The position numbers were made by a program, and so were the translations under genes. Positions 20,700 through 29,968 of a stretch of DNA of 64,000 nt are shown piece after piece. The stretch comes from Betaproteobacteria bacterium (GTDB lineage: Bacteria > Pseudomonadota > Gammaproteobacteria > Burkholderiales > UBA3065): the NCBI GenBank assembly GCA_027490755.1, contig JAIXXL010000027.1, forward strand, positions 1-64,000, given 5' to 3'. The notes beneath the pieces were generated by a model. That model made no database searches, was not told the origin of the DNA, and saw only the letters and a program-made list of their open reading frames with translations. Numbering within the stretch: position 1 is the stretch's first letter; every line of letters starts with the position of its first letter.

Positions 20700-21599
20700 T
20701 CAGGCCAGCGCACGATCGACCAGCAGCGCGGCGAAGGTGGCCGCCAGGTAGACGATCGAGTAGCGGAACATCTCGCGTGACAGCGCGTCGGTGTAGTGCA
20801 GGTAGAGGCGGATGGCGTAGCCAAGGAACAGCCCGTTCAGCACCACCGCAGAGACCAGATACAGCCACCCCGCCGTGCCCATGGTCACCGGCATGAAGGC
20901 GGCCAGGGTCAGCATGATGGTGTAGCCGACGATGTGCACCAGGGTGACCTTTTCGCCGTGGGTGACCGGCAGCATCGGCATATCGACCTTGGCGTAGTCG
21001 TCGCGGCGATACAGCGCCAGCGCCCAGAAATGGGGGGGCGTCCAGAGGAAGATGATGAGGAACAGGACCAGCGCCTCGGGGGTGACGGTGCCGGTCACCG
21101 CGGCCCAGCCCAGCACCGGCGGCATCGCCCCGGATGCGCCCCCGATGACGATGTTCTGCGGCGTCGCCGGCTTGAGAAAGATGGTGTAGACCACCGCGTA
21201 GCCGACGAAGGTGGCCAGCGTGAGCCACATGGTCAGGTCGTTGACCCAGGTGTGCAGGATGGCCAGACCAGTGACGCCAGTCAGCACGGCAAACAGCAGC
21301 GTGGCAGGCGTGGTCACGTCGCCGCGTGCGGTGGGGCGGTGGCGGGTGCGCATCATGCGCGCATCGATCTGCTGCTCGACCATGCAGTTGAAAGCGGCGG
21401 CGGCGCCTGAGGCGAGGCCGATACCTACGGTGGCGGCGACCAGCGTCACCAGCGAGGTCTCCGGCGTCATCGCCAGCAGCATGCCGATCACCGCGGTGAA
21501 CACGATCAGGCCGGTGACCTTGGGTTTGCACAGGACGTAGAAATTACGGACGCTGACTGCGGCCAGCTGGAGGTTGAAGTTCTGGGCAAGGCTGGTCAT
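20700..21599 (-). CDS. ctaB: Protoheme IX farnesyltransferase (heme O synthase, COX10/CtaB)
   Basis: UbiA-type prenyltransferase (299 aa, nine predicted helices) that adds farnesyl to heme B. The Asp-rich motif [19 protein letters not shown] and the second loop ([15 protein letters not shown]) are canonical. It starts 18 nt after the preceding SCO-like gene and is followed 60 nt later by ctaA. Confidence 0.95.
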   Translation of the reverse strand: MTSLAQNFNLQLAAVSVRNFYVLCKPKVTGLIVFTAVIGMLLAMTPETSLVTLVAATVGIGLASGAAAAFNCMVEQQIDARMMRTRHRPTARGDVTTPATLLFAVLTGVTGLAILHTWVNDLTMWLTLATFVGYAVVYTIFLKPATPQNIVIGGASGAMPPVLGWAAVTGTVTPEALVLFLIIFLWTPPHFWALALYRRDDYAKVDMPMLPVTHGEKVTLVHIVGYTIMLTLAAFMPVTMGTAGWLYLVSAVVLNGLFLGYAIRLYLHYTDALSREMFRYSIVYLAATFAALLVDRALA

Positions 21600-21617
21600 G
21601 ACATCTCCGATCTCGGC

Positions 21618-22175
21618 TCAGCCGATCCAAGAAAACTTGAGGAGCCGCTCGAGGTCGCGGCGAACGCCGCTGGGGTCGAACGAATCCGGGTAGACCATCA
21701 TCAGGTTGCCCTGCGGGTCGATGATTGCGAGGCGCGGGCCGCCGGGCCCGGCATCGGGAAGCGCGCCGCGCAGCGAGTCGAGCGGGCCGCGCCAGATACG
21801 GGTCTGTCCGATCTGCTCTACGGCCTGCCGCAGCGAGGCCGACGGCGCGTCGGCCACCAGCACGGCACGCTGAAGACGGCTGGCCTCACGCGCCTGCGTC
21901 GATTCGATCTGCTGCATCAGCCACAAGGTGTGGCGGCAGGGGTCATCGCACTCGGCCGGCGGCAGCATGGCGAGGGTCCACTGGCCGGGGGCTGGCTCCT
22001 CGCCGAGCAGGCTCGACCATTGCGCTGTGCTCAGCACCGCAGGCGGGTCGACCAGCTGGCCGTGCGAGGCCACGCGATCGGGCCGCCAGTTGCCGACGAA
22101 CAGCCCCCAACCCAGCACGAACGGCAGCGCAAACACGGCGACCAGGCCGATCAGGATGATCTGCTGGCGGTTCAT
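21618..22175 (-). CDS. SCO-like cytochrome oxidase cluster protein, membrane-anchored
   Basis: A protein of 185 aa with one N-terminal transmembrane helix (IILIGLVAVFALPFVLGWGL) and a periplasmic domain resembling the SCO/thioredoxin fold. The domain ends in a segment typical of this group (AIIDPQGNLMMVYP). The SCO CxxxC is replaced by CDDPC near residue 80, so copper or redox function is uncertain. Its ATG overlaps the surf1 stop by 4 nt. The role in oxidase assembly is inferred from position and fold. Confidence 0.75.
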   Translation of the reverse strand: MNRQQIILIGLVAVFALPFVLGWGLFVGNWRPDRVASHGQLVDPPAVLSTAQWSSLLGEEPAPGQWTLAMLPPAECDDPCRHTLWLMQQIESTQAREASRLQRAVLVADAPSASLRQAVEQIGQTRIWRGPLDSLRGALPDAGPGGPRLAIIDPQGNLMMVYPDSFDPSGVRRDLERLLKFSWIG

Positions 22176-22909
22176 GCGGCATCCCCGCCGCGGGCGCGGC
22201 GCCAGCCGTGCCAGCCGTAGATCATCAGCGCTGCCAGCGCGAAGCCGTACCACTGCCAGGCATAGCCGAGGTTGGTGTGCACGCGCTCGGCCGGCTGCGG
22301 CCACTCCACGCGCAGCGCACCCGGCGCGTCGCGGTCGATGATGAGCATCCAGTCGGCGACCGGCTCACCGAGGCGCGAGGACAACTCGGGCGCGTCGATC
22401 CACGCGTGCACCGCGCCCTCGTTGCTGGCGCCGGCCAGCCGCATACCCGGCTTGGGCAGGGCCACCGCGAGGCCCTTGACCGGCCCGGCGACCGGTCCGG
22501 CAATCTGCGGCACCGTATCGTGGTCGCCACCGGCCTGCACCCAGCCACGGTTCACCAGCACCACGCCGCCGCCCTCCAGGCGTAGCGGTGCGATCGCGGC
22601 AAAACCGGCGCGGCCGTAGGCGATCTGGTTGTCCAGCAGGAAGGCGGACGCGCCATCGTAGGTGCCGTGCAGTCGGACCGGGCGGTACTCGACATCGGCC
22701 AGCGTCGGACCCTGGCGCTTCACGTCCAGCACCGGACCGGTCAGACGCTGCTCAAGCATGGCCTGCCGCGCCAGCTTGGTCTGGGCCTTGCCGTACTGCC
22801 AGTTGCCCAGGCTGACGAACACCGGCACCAGAGCCACCACGATCAGGGTGGCCAGCATCGTCGGGCGGAACAGCCGGCGGGGGCCGTGCAAGGCGAGGTT
22901 TGCGGTCAT
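22172..22909 (-). CDS. SURF1 family cytochrome oxidase assembly protein
   Basis: Membrane protein of 245 aa with one helix at each end and a periplasmic domain between them. SLGNWQYGKAQ after the first helix and the conserved VNRGWV in the middle are the two SURF1 signatures. It is thought to help insert heme a into subunit I. It diverges from the DUF2909 gene and is translationally coupled to the SCO-like gene. Confidence 0.92.
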   Translation of the reverse strand: MTANLALHGPRRLFRPTMLATLIVVALVPVFVSLGNWQYGKAQTKLARQAMLEQRLTGPVLDVKRQGPTLADVEYRPVRLHGTYDGASAFLLDNQIAYGRAGFAAIAPLRLEGGGVVLVNRGWVQAGGDHDTVPQIAGPVAGPVKGLAVALPKPGMRLAGASNEGAVHAWIDAPELSSRLGEPVADWMLIIDRDAPGALRVEWPQPAERVHTNLGYAWQWYGFALAALMIYGWHGWRRARGGDAA

Positions 22910-22957
22910 GAGGGGCGGGGCCGATAATCAGCCCGGACACTCTGCGAGGCCGGACCC

Positions 22958-23158
22958 ATGAAACTGTTGATCCTGTTGCTGCTGGCGGCCATCGTCGTCA
23001 GCCTGCTGTCCGGCGCCATCTTCCTGTTCCGCGACCGCCACGGCGGTGAGAGGACGGTCAAGGCACTGACGCTACGCATCGGCCTGTCGCTGGTGCTTTT
23101 TCTGTTGCTGCTGGTCGGCTTCCAGTCGGGTCTGCTGCAGTCGCGCGTGCCGATGTAG
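22958..23158 (+). CDS. DUF2909 twin-transmembrane protein
   Basis: Peptide of 66 aa made almost entirely of two hydrophobic helices (LILLLLAAIVVSLLSGAIFLF and RIGLSLVLFLLLLVGF) joined by a short basic loop. Such twin-TM proteins recur next to the aa3 oxidase genes in betaproteobacteria, but no function is established. It is the only gene of this cluster on the plus strand, between surf1 and ctaE. Confidence 0.85.
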   Translation: MKLLILLLLAAIVVSLLSGAIFLFRDRHGGERTVKALTLRIGLSLVLFLLLLVGFQSGLLQSRVPM

Positions 23159-23239
23159 GCAACCTGGACGTGCAGGAGGCGGCGCCCAGGGGCACCGCCT
23201 CGCGCACGACAGCCTGACAGCTGGCCCACGCGGACTGCC

Positions 23240-24100
23240 CTACAGCCAGTACACGAAGACGAACAGGCCGAGCCAGACGACGTCGACGAAGTGCCAGTAC
23301 CAGGCGGCGGCCTCGAAAGCGAAGTGGTCCTTGCTGCTGAAATGACCCTTCAGGGTGCGACCCAGCACCACCGCGAGGATGATCGCGCCGATGGTGACGT
23401 GCAGGCCGTGGAAGCCGGTCAGCATGAAGAAGGTGGAGCCGTAGACGCCGCTGCCCAAGGTCAGGCCCAGCTCGGTGTAGGCGTGGTGGTACTCGACCGC
23501 CTGGCACGCCATGAACGCGGCGCCCAGCAGCACGGTGGCGGCAAGGCCGAGGATCAGCCAGGTACGGTTGTCGCGCAGCAGCGCCCAGTGGGCGATGGTC
23601 ACGGTCACGCCCGAGGTCAGCAGCAGGCCGGTGTTCAGCGCCGGCAGGCCCCAAGCGCCCATCGGCGTGAATGCCGGGATGGCGTCGCTTGGCCCCTTGC
23701 CGGCCAGCGGCCAGCTGCCCTCGTAGGTCGGGTAGAGCATGTCGAAGCTGAGCAGGTCCGGCACCGCTAGCTGGCGGACGTAGAACAGGGCACCGAAGAA
23801 GGCGGCGAAGAACATCACCTCGGAGCCGATGAAGTACAGCATGCCGAGCCGGAAGGCGCGGTCTTCCCAGCCCTTGAAGGTGCCTGACCGGTTCTCGCGG
23901 ATGACGTCGCCGAACCAGCCGACCACCACGTAGATGATGACGGCGGCGCCCGGCAGCATGGCCCAGCCCGGGACCTTGCCGTTCATGTTGAAGACCGCCG
24001 CGAGGGCAAGCGCGAAGAGACCGAGCGCCAGCGTGAACGGATAGTGGCTGTGCGACGGAACGTAGTAGCTGCTGGCGCCGTGGGCGTGCGAATCGCTCAT
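23240..24100 (-). CDS. ctaE: Cytochrome c oxidase subunit III
   Basis: Seven-helix membrane subunit of the aa3 oxidase (286 aa). The VEYHHAYTELGLTLGSGVYG and FFMLTGFHGLHVTIGA segments are typical. A strong GGGGAG Shine-Dalgarno precedes the ATG at 24100. It follows ctaG by about 74 nt. Confidence 0.95.
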   Translation of the reverse strand: MSDSHAHGASSYYVPSHSHYPFTLALGLFALALAAVFNMNGKVPGWAMLPGAAVIIYVVVGWFGDVIRENRSGTFKGWEDRAFRLGMLYFIGSEVMFFAAFFGALFYVRQLAVPDLLSFDMLYPTYEGSWPLAGKGPSDAIPAFTPMGAWGLPALNTGLLLTSGVTVTIAHWALLRDNRTWLILGLAATVLLGAAFMACQAVEYHHAYTELGLTLGSGVYGSTFFMLTGFHGLHVTIGAIILAVVLGRTLKGHFSSKDHFAFEAAAWYWHFVDVVWLGLFVFVYWL

Positions 24101-24174
24101 GTGTCTCCCCTTTTAGGCTTCGAGCGGTTGAATCTGACTGGCCTGGCCGGTGGCATGCATGGCGCCGGCTCTGG

Positions 24175-24732
24175 TCAGCTGCGGCCGGCGTCGCCGGGGG
24201 CGGCGTCGACAGCAAAGAATGAATACGAAAGCGTCAGCGCACTGACATCGTCCGGCAGACGCGCATCGACGATGAACGACACCGGCATGTCACGCACCTC
24301 GCCGGGGGCCAGGGTCTGCTGCTTGAAGCAGAAGCAGTCCAGCTTTTGCAGGTGAGAGGCCGCCTTGCCCGGGCTCACGCTGGGGATCGCCTGACCGGTG
24401 ATGGTCGAGGCGGTCATGTTGCGCACGCGAAAGTGCACCGTGGTGATCTCGCCGGGGTGCACGCTGACGCGTGGCTCACCGGCGCTGAACTCCCAGGGCA
24501 TGCCGGGCATGGTGGTGCTGATGAACTCGACCTGCACCTTGCGGCTGGTATCGACACGAGTGTCGGCCATGGCCACCGCAGCGCCACGCGTCTTGCCGTT
24601 GAGGCCGGTGGCCTCGCAGATGACGTCGTAGAGCGGCACCAGCAGGAAGCCGAAGGCGAACGCTGCCGCCACGCCACCGAGCAACCGCAGCGCGAGGGCG
24701 CGATTGGCTTGGCTGCGGGCGGCCGGGTTCAT
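24175..24732 (-). CDS. ctaG: Cytochrome c oxidase assembly protein CtaG (Cox11)
   Basis: Membrane-anchored copper chaperone that delivers CuB to subunit I (185 aa). One N-terminal helix (LLGGVAAAFAFGFLLVPLYDV) precedes an immunoglobulin-like periplasmic domain with the copper ligands in CFCF, near residue 135. The start overlaps the stop of the 37-residue peptide gene (ATGA). Confidence 0.95.
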   Translation of the reverse strand: MNPAARSQANRALALRLLGGVAAAFAFGFLLVPLYDVICEATGLNGKTRGAAVAMADTRVDTSRKVQVEFISTTMPGMPWEFSAGEPRVSVHPGEITTVHFRVRNMTASTITGQAIPSVSPGKAASHLQKLDCFCFKQQTLAPGEVRDMPVSFIVDARLPDDVSALTLSYSFFAVDAAPGDAGRS

Positions 24733-24842
24733 GACGCCGGCGTCCAGAACAGGAAGGTACCGGCGTAGAAGGCCACCGCCACCAAGCCAAGGACGATGGC
24801 GATGCGCCGGCTGCGCACGGGATCCTGGATCTGCGTGTTCAC
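24729..24842 (-). CDS. Cytochrome oxidase small assembly protein (37 aa)
   Basis: A GTG-initiated frame between ctaD and ctaG encodes a 37-residue single-helix protein: a charged N-terminus with QDPVRSRR, then a hydrophobic helix ending FLFWTPAS. Position, size and sequence pattern fit the small protein found between subunit I and Cox11 in many betaproteobacterial oxidase clusters. It begins 10 nt after the ctaD stop and its stop overlaps the ctaG start by 4 nt, strong evidence that it is translated. Confidence 0.85.
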   Translation of the reverse strand: MNTQIQDPVRSRRIAIVLGLVAVAFYAGTFLFWTPAS

Positions 24843-24852
24843 GCGCGGCCCC

Positions 24853-26460
24853 TTACTTGATCACCGGCTGGGGATCCCAGCTGTGGTGCGGCGGCGGGCT
24901 GGAGAGTTGCCACTCGAGGCCCTTCGAGCCTTCCCAGACGCCGTCGGTGGCCTTCTCGCCCTTGCCGCGCCAGGTGGTCACGACGTTGTAGACGAAGATC
25001 AGCTGCGACAGGCCAAGGGCAAAGGCGCCGATGGTCGAGATGACGTTGAACTCGGTGAACTGCAGCGCGTAGTCGGGGATGCGGCGCGGCATGCCGGCCA
25101 GACCGACGAAGAACTGCGGCATAAAGGTCAGGTTGAACGAGATGACGGTGAGCCAGAAGTGCGCCTTGCCGAGCTTCTCGCTGTACATGTGGCCGGTCAT
25201 CTTCGGCAGCCAGTAGTACACGCCCGCCATCACGCCCATGATGCCGCCGGCAAACAGGGTGTAGTGGAAGTGGGCGACCACGAAGTAACTGTGGTGGTAC
25301 TGCGCATCGGCCGCGACGTCCGCCAGCACCAGGCCGGTCAGGCCGCCGATGCCGAACAGGATGATGAAGCCCAGCGCGAACAGCATCGGCGTCTCGAAGG
25401 TCATCGAGCCGCGCCAGATGGTGGCGATCCAGCAGAAGAACAGCACCGCCAGCGGCACCGAGATCGACATGGTGCTGTACATGAAGTAGATCAGCGCCTG
25501 CACCGGCATACCGGCGGTGAAGAAGTGGTGCGCCCAGACGATGACTGACAGCGCGGCGATACACACCAGCGACCACACCTGCGCCTTGTAGCCGTACATC
25601 GGCTTGCGCGCGAAGGTCTCAAGGATGTGCGGGATGAAGCCCCAGATCGGCAGCAGCAGGATGTAGACCTCGGGGTGGCCGAAGAACCAGAACAGATGCT
25701 GGAACAGGATCGGGTCACCACCACCGGCGGCGTCGAAGAAGTGGGTGCCGAAGTGGCGGTCGGTCAGCAGCATGGTGATGGCGCCAGCCAGCACCGGGAT
25801 GGTGGCGATGAGCAGGAATGCGGTCATCAGCCAGCCCCAGGCGAACATCGGCAGCTTCATCATGGTCATGCCGGGGGCACGCATGTTGAGGATGGTCACG
25901 ACCACATTGATCGAGCCCATCACCGACGAGATACCCATCAGGTGCAGCGCCAGGATGGCGAAGTCGATGCCCCAGCCGCTCTGCGCCGACAGCGGCGGGT
26001 AGAGCGTCCAGCCGGCATCCGCGCCACCGGTCCCGATACCGAACAGGTACAGCACCAGCGGCATCAGCAGGATGGTGCCGGCCGGCGGCAGCAGCCAAAA
26101 ACCCCAATTATTCAGCCGCGGCAGCGCCATGTCGGGCGCGCCGATCTGCAGCGGCAGCATCCAGTTGGCGAAGCCGGTGGCGGCAGGCATCAGCGCGGCG
26201 AAGATCATCACCAGCGCGTGCAGACCGATGAGCTGGTTGAACAGTTCGGGCTGGATGATCTGGATACCGGGCTGGAACAGCTCGGCACGCACGCTCAGGA
26301 TCAGCGAGCCGCCGATCAGGAACATGATCATCGAGAACATCAGGTACATGGTCCCGATGTCCTTGTGGTTGGTGGTGAACAGCCAGCGCGCCAGCCCGGT
26401 GGGGCCGTGGTGCGCGTGGTCGTCGTGGCCGTGGGCGGCGATCGATCCGGTAGACATCAT
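24853..26460 (-). CDS. ctaD: Cytochrome c oxidase subunit I (aa3 type)
   Basis: Heme a/a3-CuB catalytic subunit (535 aa, twelve helices). Key landmarks are TTNHKDIGTMY near the start, the CuB region FFGHPEVYILLLP with the His-Tyr pair, WAHHFFTAG, and HFHYTLFAGG with the heme ligands. An excellent AAGGAG lies just upstream of the ATG at 26460; a second ATG follows directly. It comes 28 nt after ctaC. Confidence 0.97.
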   Translation of the reverse strand: MMSTGSIAAHGHDDHAHHGPTGLARWLFTTNHKDIGTMYLMFSMIMFLIGGSLILSVRAELFQPGIQIIQPELFNQLIGLHALVMIFAALMPAATGFANWMLPLQIGAPDMALPRLNNWGFWLLPPAGTILLMPLVLYLFGIGTGGADAGWTLYPPLSAQSGWGIDFAILALHLMGISSVMGSINVVVTILNMRAPGMTMMKLPMFAWGWLMTAFLLIATIPVLAGAITMLLTDRHFGTHFFDAAGGGDPILFQHLFWFFGHPEVYILLLPIWGFIPHILETFARKPMYGYKAQVWSLVCIAALSVIVWAHHFFTAGMPVQALIYFMYSTMSISVPLAVLFFCWIATIWRGSMTFETPMLFALGFIILFGIGGLTGLVLADVAADAQYHHSYFVVAHFHYTLFAGGIMGVMAGVYYWLPKMTGHMYSEKLGKAHFWLTVISFNLTFMPQFFVGLAGMPRRIPDYALQFTEFNVISTIGAFALGLSQLIFVYNVVTTWRGKGEKATDGVWEGSKGLEWQLSSPPPHHSWDPQPVIK

Positions 26461-26488
26461 TCGTCTCCTTTTTGTCTGTGATGTCAGG

Positions 26489-27658
26489 TCAGCGGAGACC
26501 CGCCACCTGGGTCGGCTGGATCACTCCGCCGATGGTGTTGCCGAAGGAATTGCGCTCGTAGGTGACGACCGCCGCGATCTCTGCATCAGAGAGCGTGTTC
26601 TTGAAGGCCTGCATGGCGGTACCTGCCTTGCCGTTGAGGACGCGGTCGAGGTGGCTGTCCTTGATCAGCTTTCCGGAGGCATCCACCACCGGACCGTTCA
26701 CCACCTTGCTGCCAGCCAGCGCCGGGAAGGCGGGCGGCAGACCCTGGCCGTTGGCCTGGTGGCAGACCGAGCAGATCTTGGTGTAGACCTCGGCGCCCTG
26801 GGTCATCAGCTCGTCCTTGCTCCACTCCTTGGTGGCGCTGGCGGCGAGCTTGCTGGCCTCTTCCTTCTTGGCGACGACCCAGGCCTTGAACTCCTCCTCG
26901 GGCACCGCGCGCACCACCACCGGCATGTAGCCGTGGCCGCGGCCGCACAGTTCCTTGCACTGCCCGCGGTAGGTGCCTTCCTTCTCGATCTGCAGCCAGG
27001 TCTCGCGCAGGAAACCGGGGATGGCGTCACGCGCCACACCGAACTGCGGCACCCACCAGTTGTGGATGACGTCGGTGGCGGTCAGCAACACGCGGATCTT
27101 CTTGTTGGTCGGCACCACCAGCTCGTTGTCGACCTCGAGCAGGTAGTTCTCGCCCTTCGGCGCGCCTTGGTAAAGCTGTTCCTGCGGGGTGGTCAGGTTG
27201 CTGACGAACTTGATGCCCTGGGCATCACCGTCCATGTACTCGTACTGCCACTTCCACTGGCTGCCGGTGACCTTGAGCACCATCTGCGCGTTGGTCTTGG
27301 TGTCTTCCATCATGAAGATGGAGTGGGCGGCCGGGATGCCCATCAGGATGAAGTCGATGTAGAGCAGGATGCCGAACGGCACCAGCGTCCAGATCAGCTG
27401 CTTGCGGTTCTTCGGGCCGGTGAAGTCGGCCGGCTTGTGGCCGACGCTCTTCCGGTGCACGGCCATCGAGTAGAGCATGATGCCCAGCACAGCCACGAAG
27501 ATCACGATCGTGATGATCATGAACTTGTTGTGGACATTCAGCGTGTCCAGGGCGAGCGGCGTCGCCGGCTCCGGGAAGTTCCACGTGTAGTCGGCCAAAA
27601 CCACCGCCGGGACCATGGCCACGATGATCGCGACCAGACACTTCCACATCCTGTTCAT
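26489..27658 (-). CDS. ctaC: Cytochrome c oxidase subunit II with fused cytochrome c domain
   Basis: Electron-entry subunit of 389 aa. It has a signal peptide, two transmembrane helices, a cupredoxin domain with the CuA ligands in CKELCGRGHGYM (near residue 240), and a C-terminal class I cytochrome c domain with CSVCHQ and a late Met ligand. The fusion makes this a caa3-like oxidase. A GGGAG ribosome site precedes the ATG. It is the first oxidase structural gene after the DUF2244 gene. Confidence 0.95.
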   Translation of the reverse strand: MNRMWKCLVAIIVAMVPAVVLADYTWNFPEPATPLALDTLNVHNKFMIITIVIFVAVLGIMLYSMAVHRKSVGHKPADFTGPKNRKQLIWTLVPFGILLYIDFILMGIPAAHSIFMMEDTKTNAQMVLKVTGSQWKWQYEYMDGDAQGIKFVSNLTTPQEQLYQGAPKGENYLLEVDNELVVPTNKKIRVLLTATDVIHNWWVPQFGVARDAIPGFLRETWLQIEKEGTYRGQCKELCGRGHGYMPVVVRAVPEEEFKAWVVAKKEEASKLAASATKEWSKDELMTQGAEVYTKICSVCHQANGQGLPPAFPALAGSKVVNGPVVDASGKLIKDSHLDRVLNGKAGTAMQAFKNTLSDAEIAAVVTYERNSFGNTIGGVIQPTQVAGLR

Positions 27659-27676
27659 ACGACGTCTCCCTTCACA

Positions 27677-28165
27677 TCAAACCGGCGAACCGGAGTCGCG
27701 CAGGTGTCTGCGAAGGGTCTCGGCAAATTCGCCGCGGCGGTCCGATGGCAACCAGACCCCCACCTCCACTTCGCGTCCGCCCGACTGCAGCGCCACGCGA
27801 CACCTACCCGCCCCCTCCTGCTCCATCACGACCCGCGTCCAGGGGATCTGGAACGCGTGCCGCTCGATCTTTCGCCCCTGCCGCAGGTCGATGGCCACCC
27901 TGCCCTCGCCGATGACCACGTACTCGTAGTCGTCGGAGTGCCAGGAGATGAACATCCATGCTCCGGCAAGGCACAGCGCCTCCAACCCCGCAAACGGCAG
28001 CACCGGCCAGGCGCCTATCGCGGTCCACGCGGTGCCCACCAGCAGGGCGAACACCGTCAGGAAGACCATGACCCGCAACCGACCTTGTCGCCCCAGCGCG
28101 TCGTTCGGTCGCCCCATGGCTGTCAGGACTCCGTTTTCGATCGCCAGCGAACAGGGCATGGCCAA
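27677..28165 (-). CDS. DUF2244 integral membrane protein
   Basis: A protein of 162 aa with two central transmembrane helices (VMVFLTVFALLVGTAW and LEALCLAGAWMFI), then a soluble C-terminal domain. The WHSDDYEYVVI segment is a hallmark of DUF2244. It opens the oxidase operon 19 nt before ctaC, as in related genomes. Function is unknown. Several in-frame ATGs exist (28165, 28159, 28117), so the N-terminus is uncertain. Confidence 0.82.
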   Translation of the reverse strand: MAMPCSLAIENGVLTAMGRPNDALGRQGRLRVMVFLTVFALLVGTAWTAIGAWPVLPFAGLEALCLAGAWMFISWHSDDYEYVVIGEGRVAIDLRQGRKIERHAFQIPWTRVVMEQEGAGRCRVALQSGGREVEVGVWLPSDRRGEFAETLRRHLRDSGSPV

Positions 28166-28358
28166 TGCTGATTTATATGTTGTCCAAAGATTCTCTTATC
28201 TTGAGTCGAAAAGAGCAAGCGCGGGGAACTTTTTTGTTTGATTTCTACACACCGCGTCCGACGCCTGTCTTGGACACAGGTCATGGTCGATGGCGCGGGT
28301 GCGCGCTGCGGCGCCCGCGAGGTGGTCGGCAAACAGGGGGCGCAGACGCAGCGCGGCG
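28166..28358. other. Intergenic region between bioD and the oxidase operon
   Basis: This 193-bp gap includes a conspicuously AT-rich stretch (about 28168-28250), the likely location of the oxidase operon promoter. I could not assign convincing -35/-10 boxes. A small inverted repeat CCTGT...ACAGG lies at about 28264-28281 but has no T-tract, so it is not called a terminator. Confidence 0.4.
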
Positions 28359-29087
28359 TCAGTGCAGCGCGGGCAGGCTCAGCCGGATGGCGGCGGGGTC
28401 GGGGCTGGGGCCCCAGGGCACTGTGCCGAGCAGGGGCGCCGGCAGACGGGCAAGCAGCGTGTCGATGTTGGCCGCGGCACGCTCGAAGTCGGGGTCGATC
28501 CGGTTCGCCACCCAGCCCGCCAGCACAAGGCCCCGCGAAGTGATCGCCTCGGCGGTGAGCAGCGCGTGGTTGAGGCAGCCCAGGCGCATGCCGACCACCA
28601 GCACCATCGGCAGGCCCAGCGCCACGGCGAGGTCGGCCAGGGTGTATCGGCCGTCTAGCGGCACCAAGAGCCCGCCCGCACCCTCCACCACCAAGGGGCC
28701 TTGCTGTGCCAGCGCGGCAGCGTGGCTGATCAGGCTATCCATCTGGATCGGGCGGCCCGCCTCGGCGGCGGCGACGTGCGGTGCGATGGCGGGCAGGTAG
28801 CGGTAGGGCGAGACCTCGTCTTGGCTCAGCATGCGGCCGCTGGCGGCGATCAGACGGCGGGTGTCGTCGTTGATCAGGCCGTCGGGGCTTTCCTCGCAGC
28901 CGCTGGCGACCGGCTTGAAGGGCACCGGCGACAGGCCGGCGCGCCGCATGGCGTGAATCAGGGCACAGGCCACCAGCGTCTTGCCGACGCCGGTGTCGGT
29001 GCCCACCACGAAGCAGCCACCGTGCGGCGCGTCGATGCCGGCGCGAGGGGTGACGGCGCCGGCCGGGCGTTCGGAGCTGACGGCCAC
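28359..29087 (-). CDS. bioD: Dethiobiotin synthetase
   Basis: ATP-dependent carboxylase that closes the ureido ring of dethiobiotin. FVVGTDTGVGKT (P loop), PFKPVASGCEE and VEGAGGLLVPL are the expected motifs. The GTG at 29087 is chosen (242 aa, 14 nt after the bioC stop). Upstream in-frame sequence overlaps bioC and reads as low-complexity. It is the last gene of the bioBFHCD operon. Confidence 0.93.
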   Translation of the reverse strand: MAVSSERPAGAVTPRAGIDAPHGGCFVVGTDTGVGKTLVACALIHAMRRAGLSPVPFKPVASGCEESPDGLINDDTRRLIAASGRMLSQDEVSPYRYLPAIAPHVAAAEAGRPIQMDSLISHAAALAQQGPLVVEGAGGLLVPLDGRYTLADLAVALGLPMVLVVGMRLGCLNHALLTAEAITSRGLVLAGWVANRIDPDFERAAANIDTLLARLPAPLLGTVPWGPSPDPAAIRLSLPALH

Positions 29088-29101
29088 TGGCGCCTGCGCG
29101 T

Positions 29102-29968
29102 TCAGGCCTTGGTGGAAGGCCGGCTGCGGAACTGCACCACCGCAACGCCAGGCTCGGTCGCCAGCGCCGGCTTCCAGGCGTGCCCGTAGACCGTCTCGAA
29201 GGTGGCCGGCAGTCGCCCATCGGCGCGGCGGAAGGCCTCGTAGCGCTGGCGCGCGCGCGCCCAACGGCCACGCCCGCCGAGGCCGCGGCTGCGGCCGCCG
29301 TGCAGGTAGGTCGCGCCGATCGCGCGCAGGTCGCGGACCACGCCGTCAAAGTCGGCGTAGGTCAGCTCGAGGCGCTCCATGTCGATCACCGGGTCGGCAA
29401 AGCGCAGCCGCACCAGCGCATCGCCGATGTCATGCATGTCGGCAAAGTGGTTGACCGCCTCGTGGCCGTCGCCAGCGAAGGCCTGGCGCAGCTCCATCAG
29501 CGTGTCGGGGCCGAAGGTGCTGAACATGATCATGCCGCCCGGACGCAGCACGCGCCAGACCTCGGCCAGCGCAGTCTCGGGGTCGGGCAGCCACTGCAGC
29601 ATGAGGTTGCTCCAGACCAGGTCGAGGCTGGCATCGGCCAGCGGCAGTGCGGTGGCGTTGGCACAGATCAGGCTGGCGGAAGGGCGCCCGATGAGCCGGC
29701 GCCAGAAGGTGTCGCGTGCCGCCGCGCTGCGCAGCATGGGCGGCGCGAGGTCGAGCCCGAACATCCGCGCCCCCGCGTAGCGACGCCCCAGCGGGCCCAG
29801 CCAGGCGCCGGTGCCGCAGCCCAGATCGAGGATGTCGCGGGGCTGCAGGCGGACGTAATCGAGGCGTTCCAGCATGCGGCCGCCGATCTCGCGCTGGAGG
29901 ACGGCGGCAGCATCGTAGCTGCGTGCGGCGCGCCCGAAGGCACGCTGCACGCCAGCCGCATCAGACAT
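29102..29968 (-). CDS. bioC: Malonyl-ACP O-methyltransferase BioC
   Basis: SAM-dependent methyltransferase (288 aa) that methylates malonyl-ACP to start pimeloyl synthesis. The SAM motif DLGCGTGAWLG, WSNLMLQW and LRPGGMIMFSTFGPDTLMELR are characteristic. The ATG at 29968 overlaps the bioH stop by 8 nt. Confidence 0.94.
   Translation of the reverse strand: MSDAAGVQRAFGRAARSYDAAAVLQREIGGRMLERLDYVRLQPRDILDLGCGTGAWLGPLGRRYAGARMFGLDLAPPMLRSAAARDTFWRRLIGRPSASLICANATALPLADASLDLVWSNLMLQWLPDPETALAEVWRVLRPGGMIMFSTFGPDTLMELRQAFAGDGHEAVNHFADMHDIGDALVRLRFADPVIDMERLELTYADFDGVVRDLRAIGATYLHGGRSRGLGGRGRWARARQRYEAFRRADGRLPATFETVYGHAWKPALATEPGVAVVQFRSRPSTKA

Noticed and set aside
28264-28281. CCTGT...ACAGG inverted repeat beyond bioD as a terminator
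   Set aside because: Five-base arms and no U-run on the bioD strand; too weak to call.
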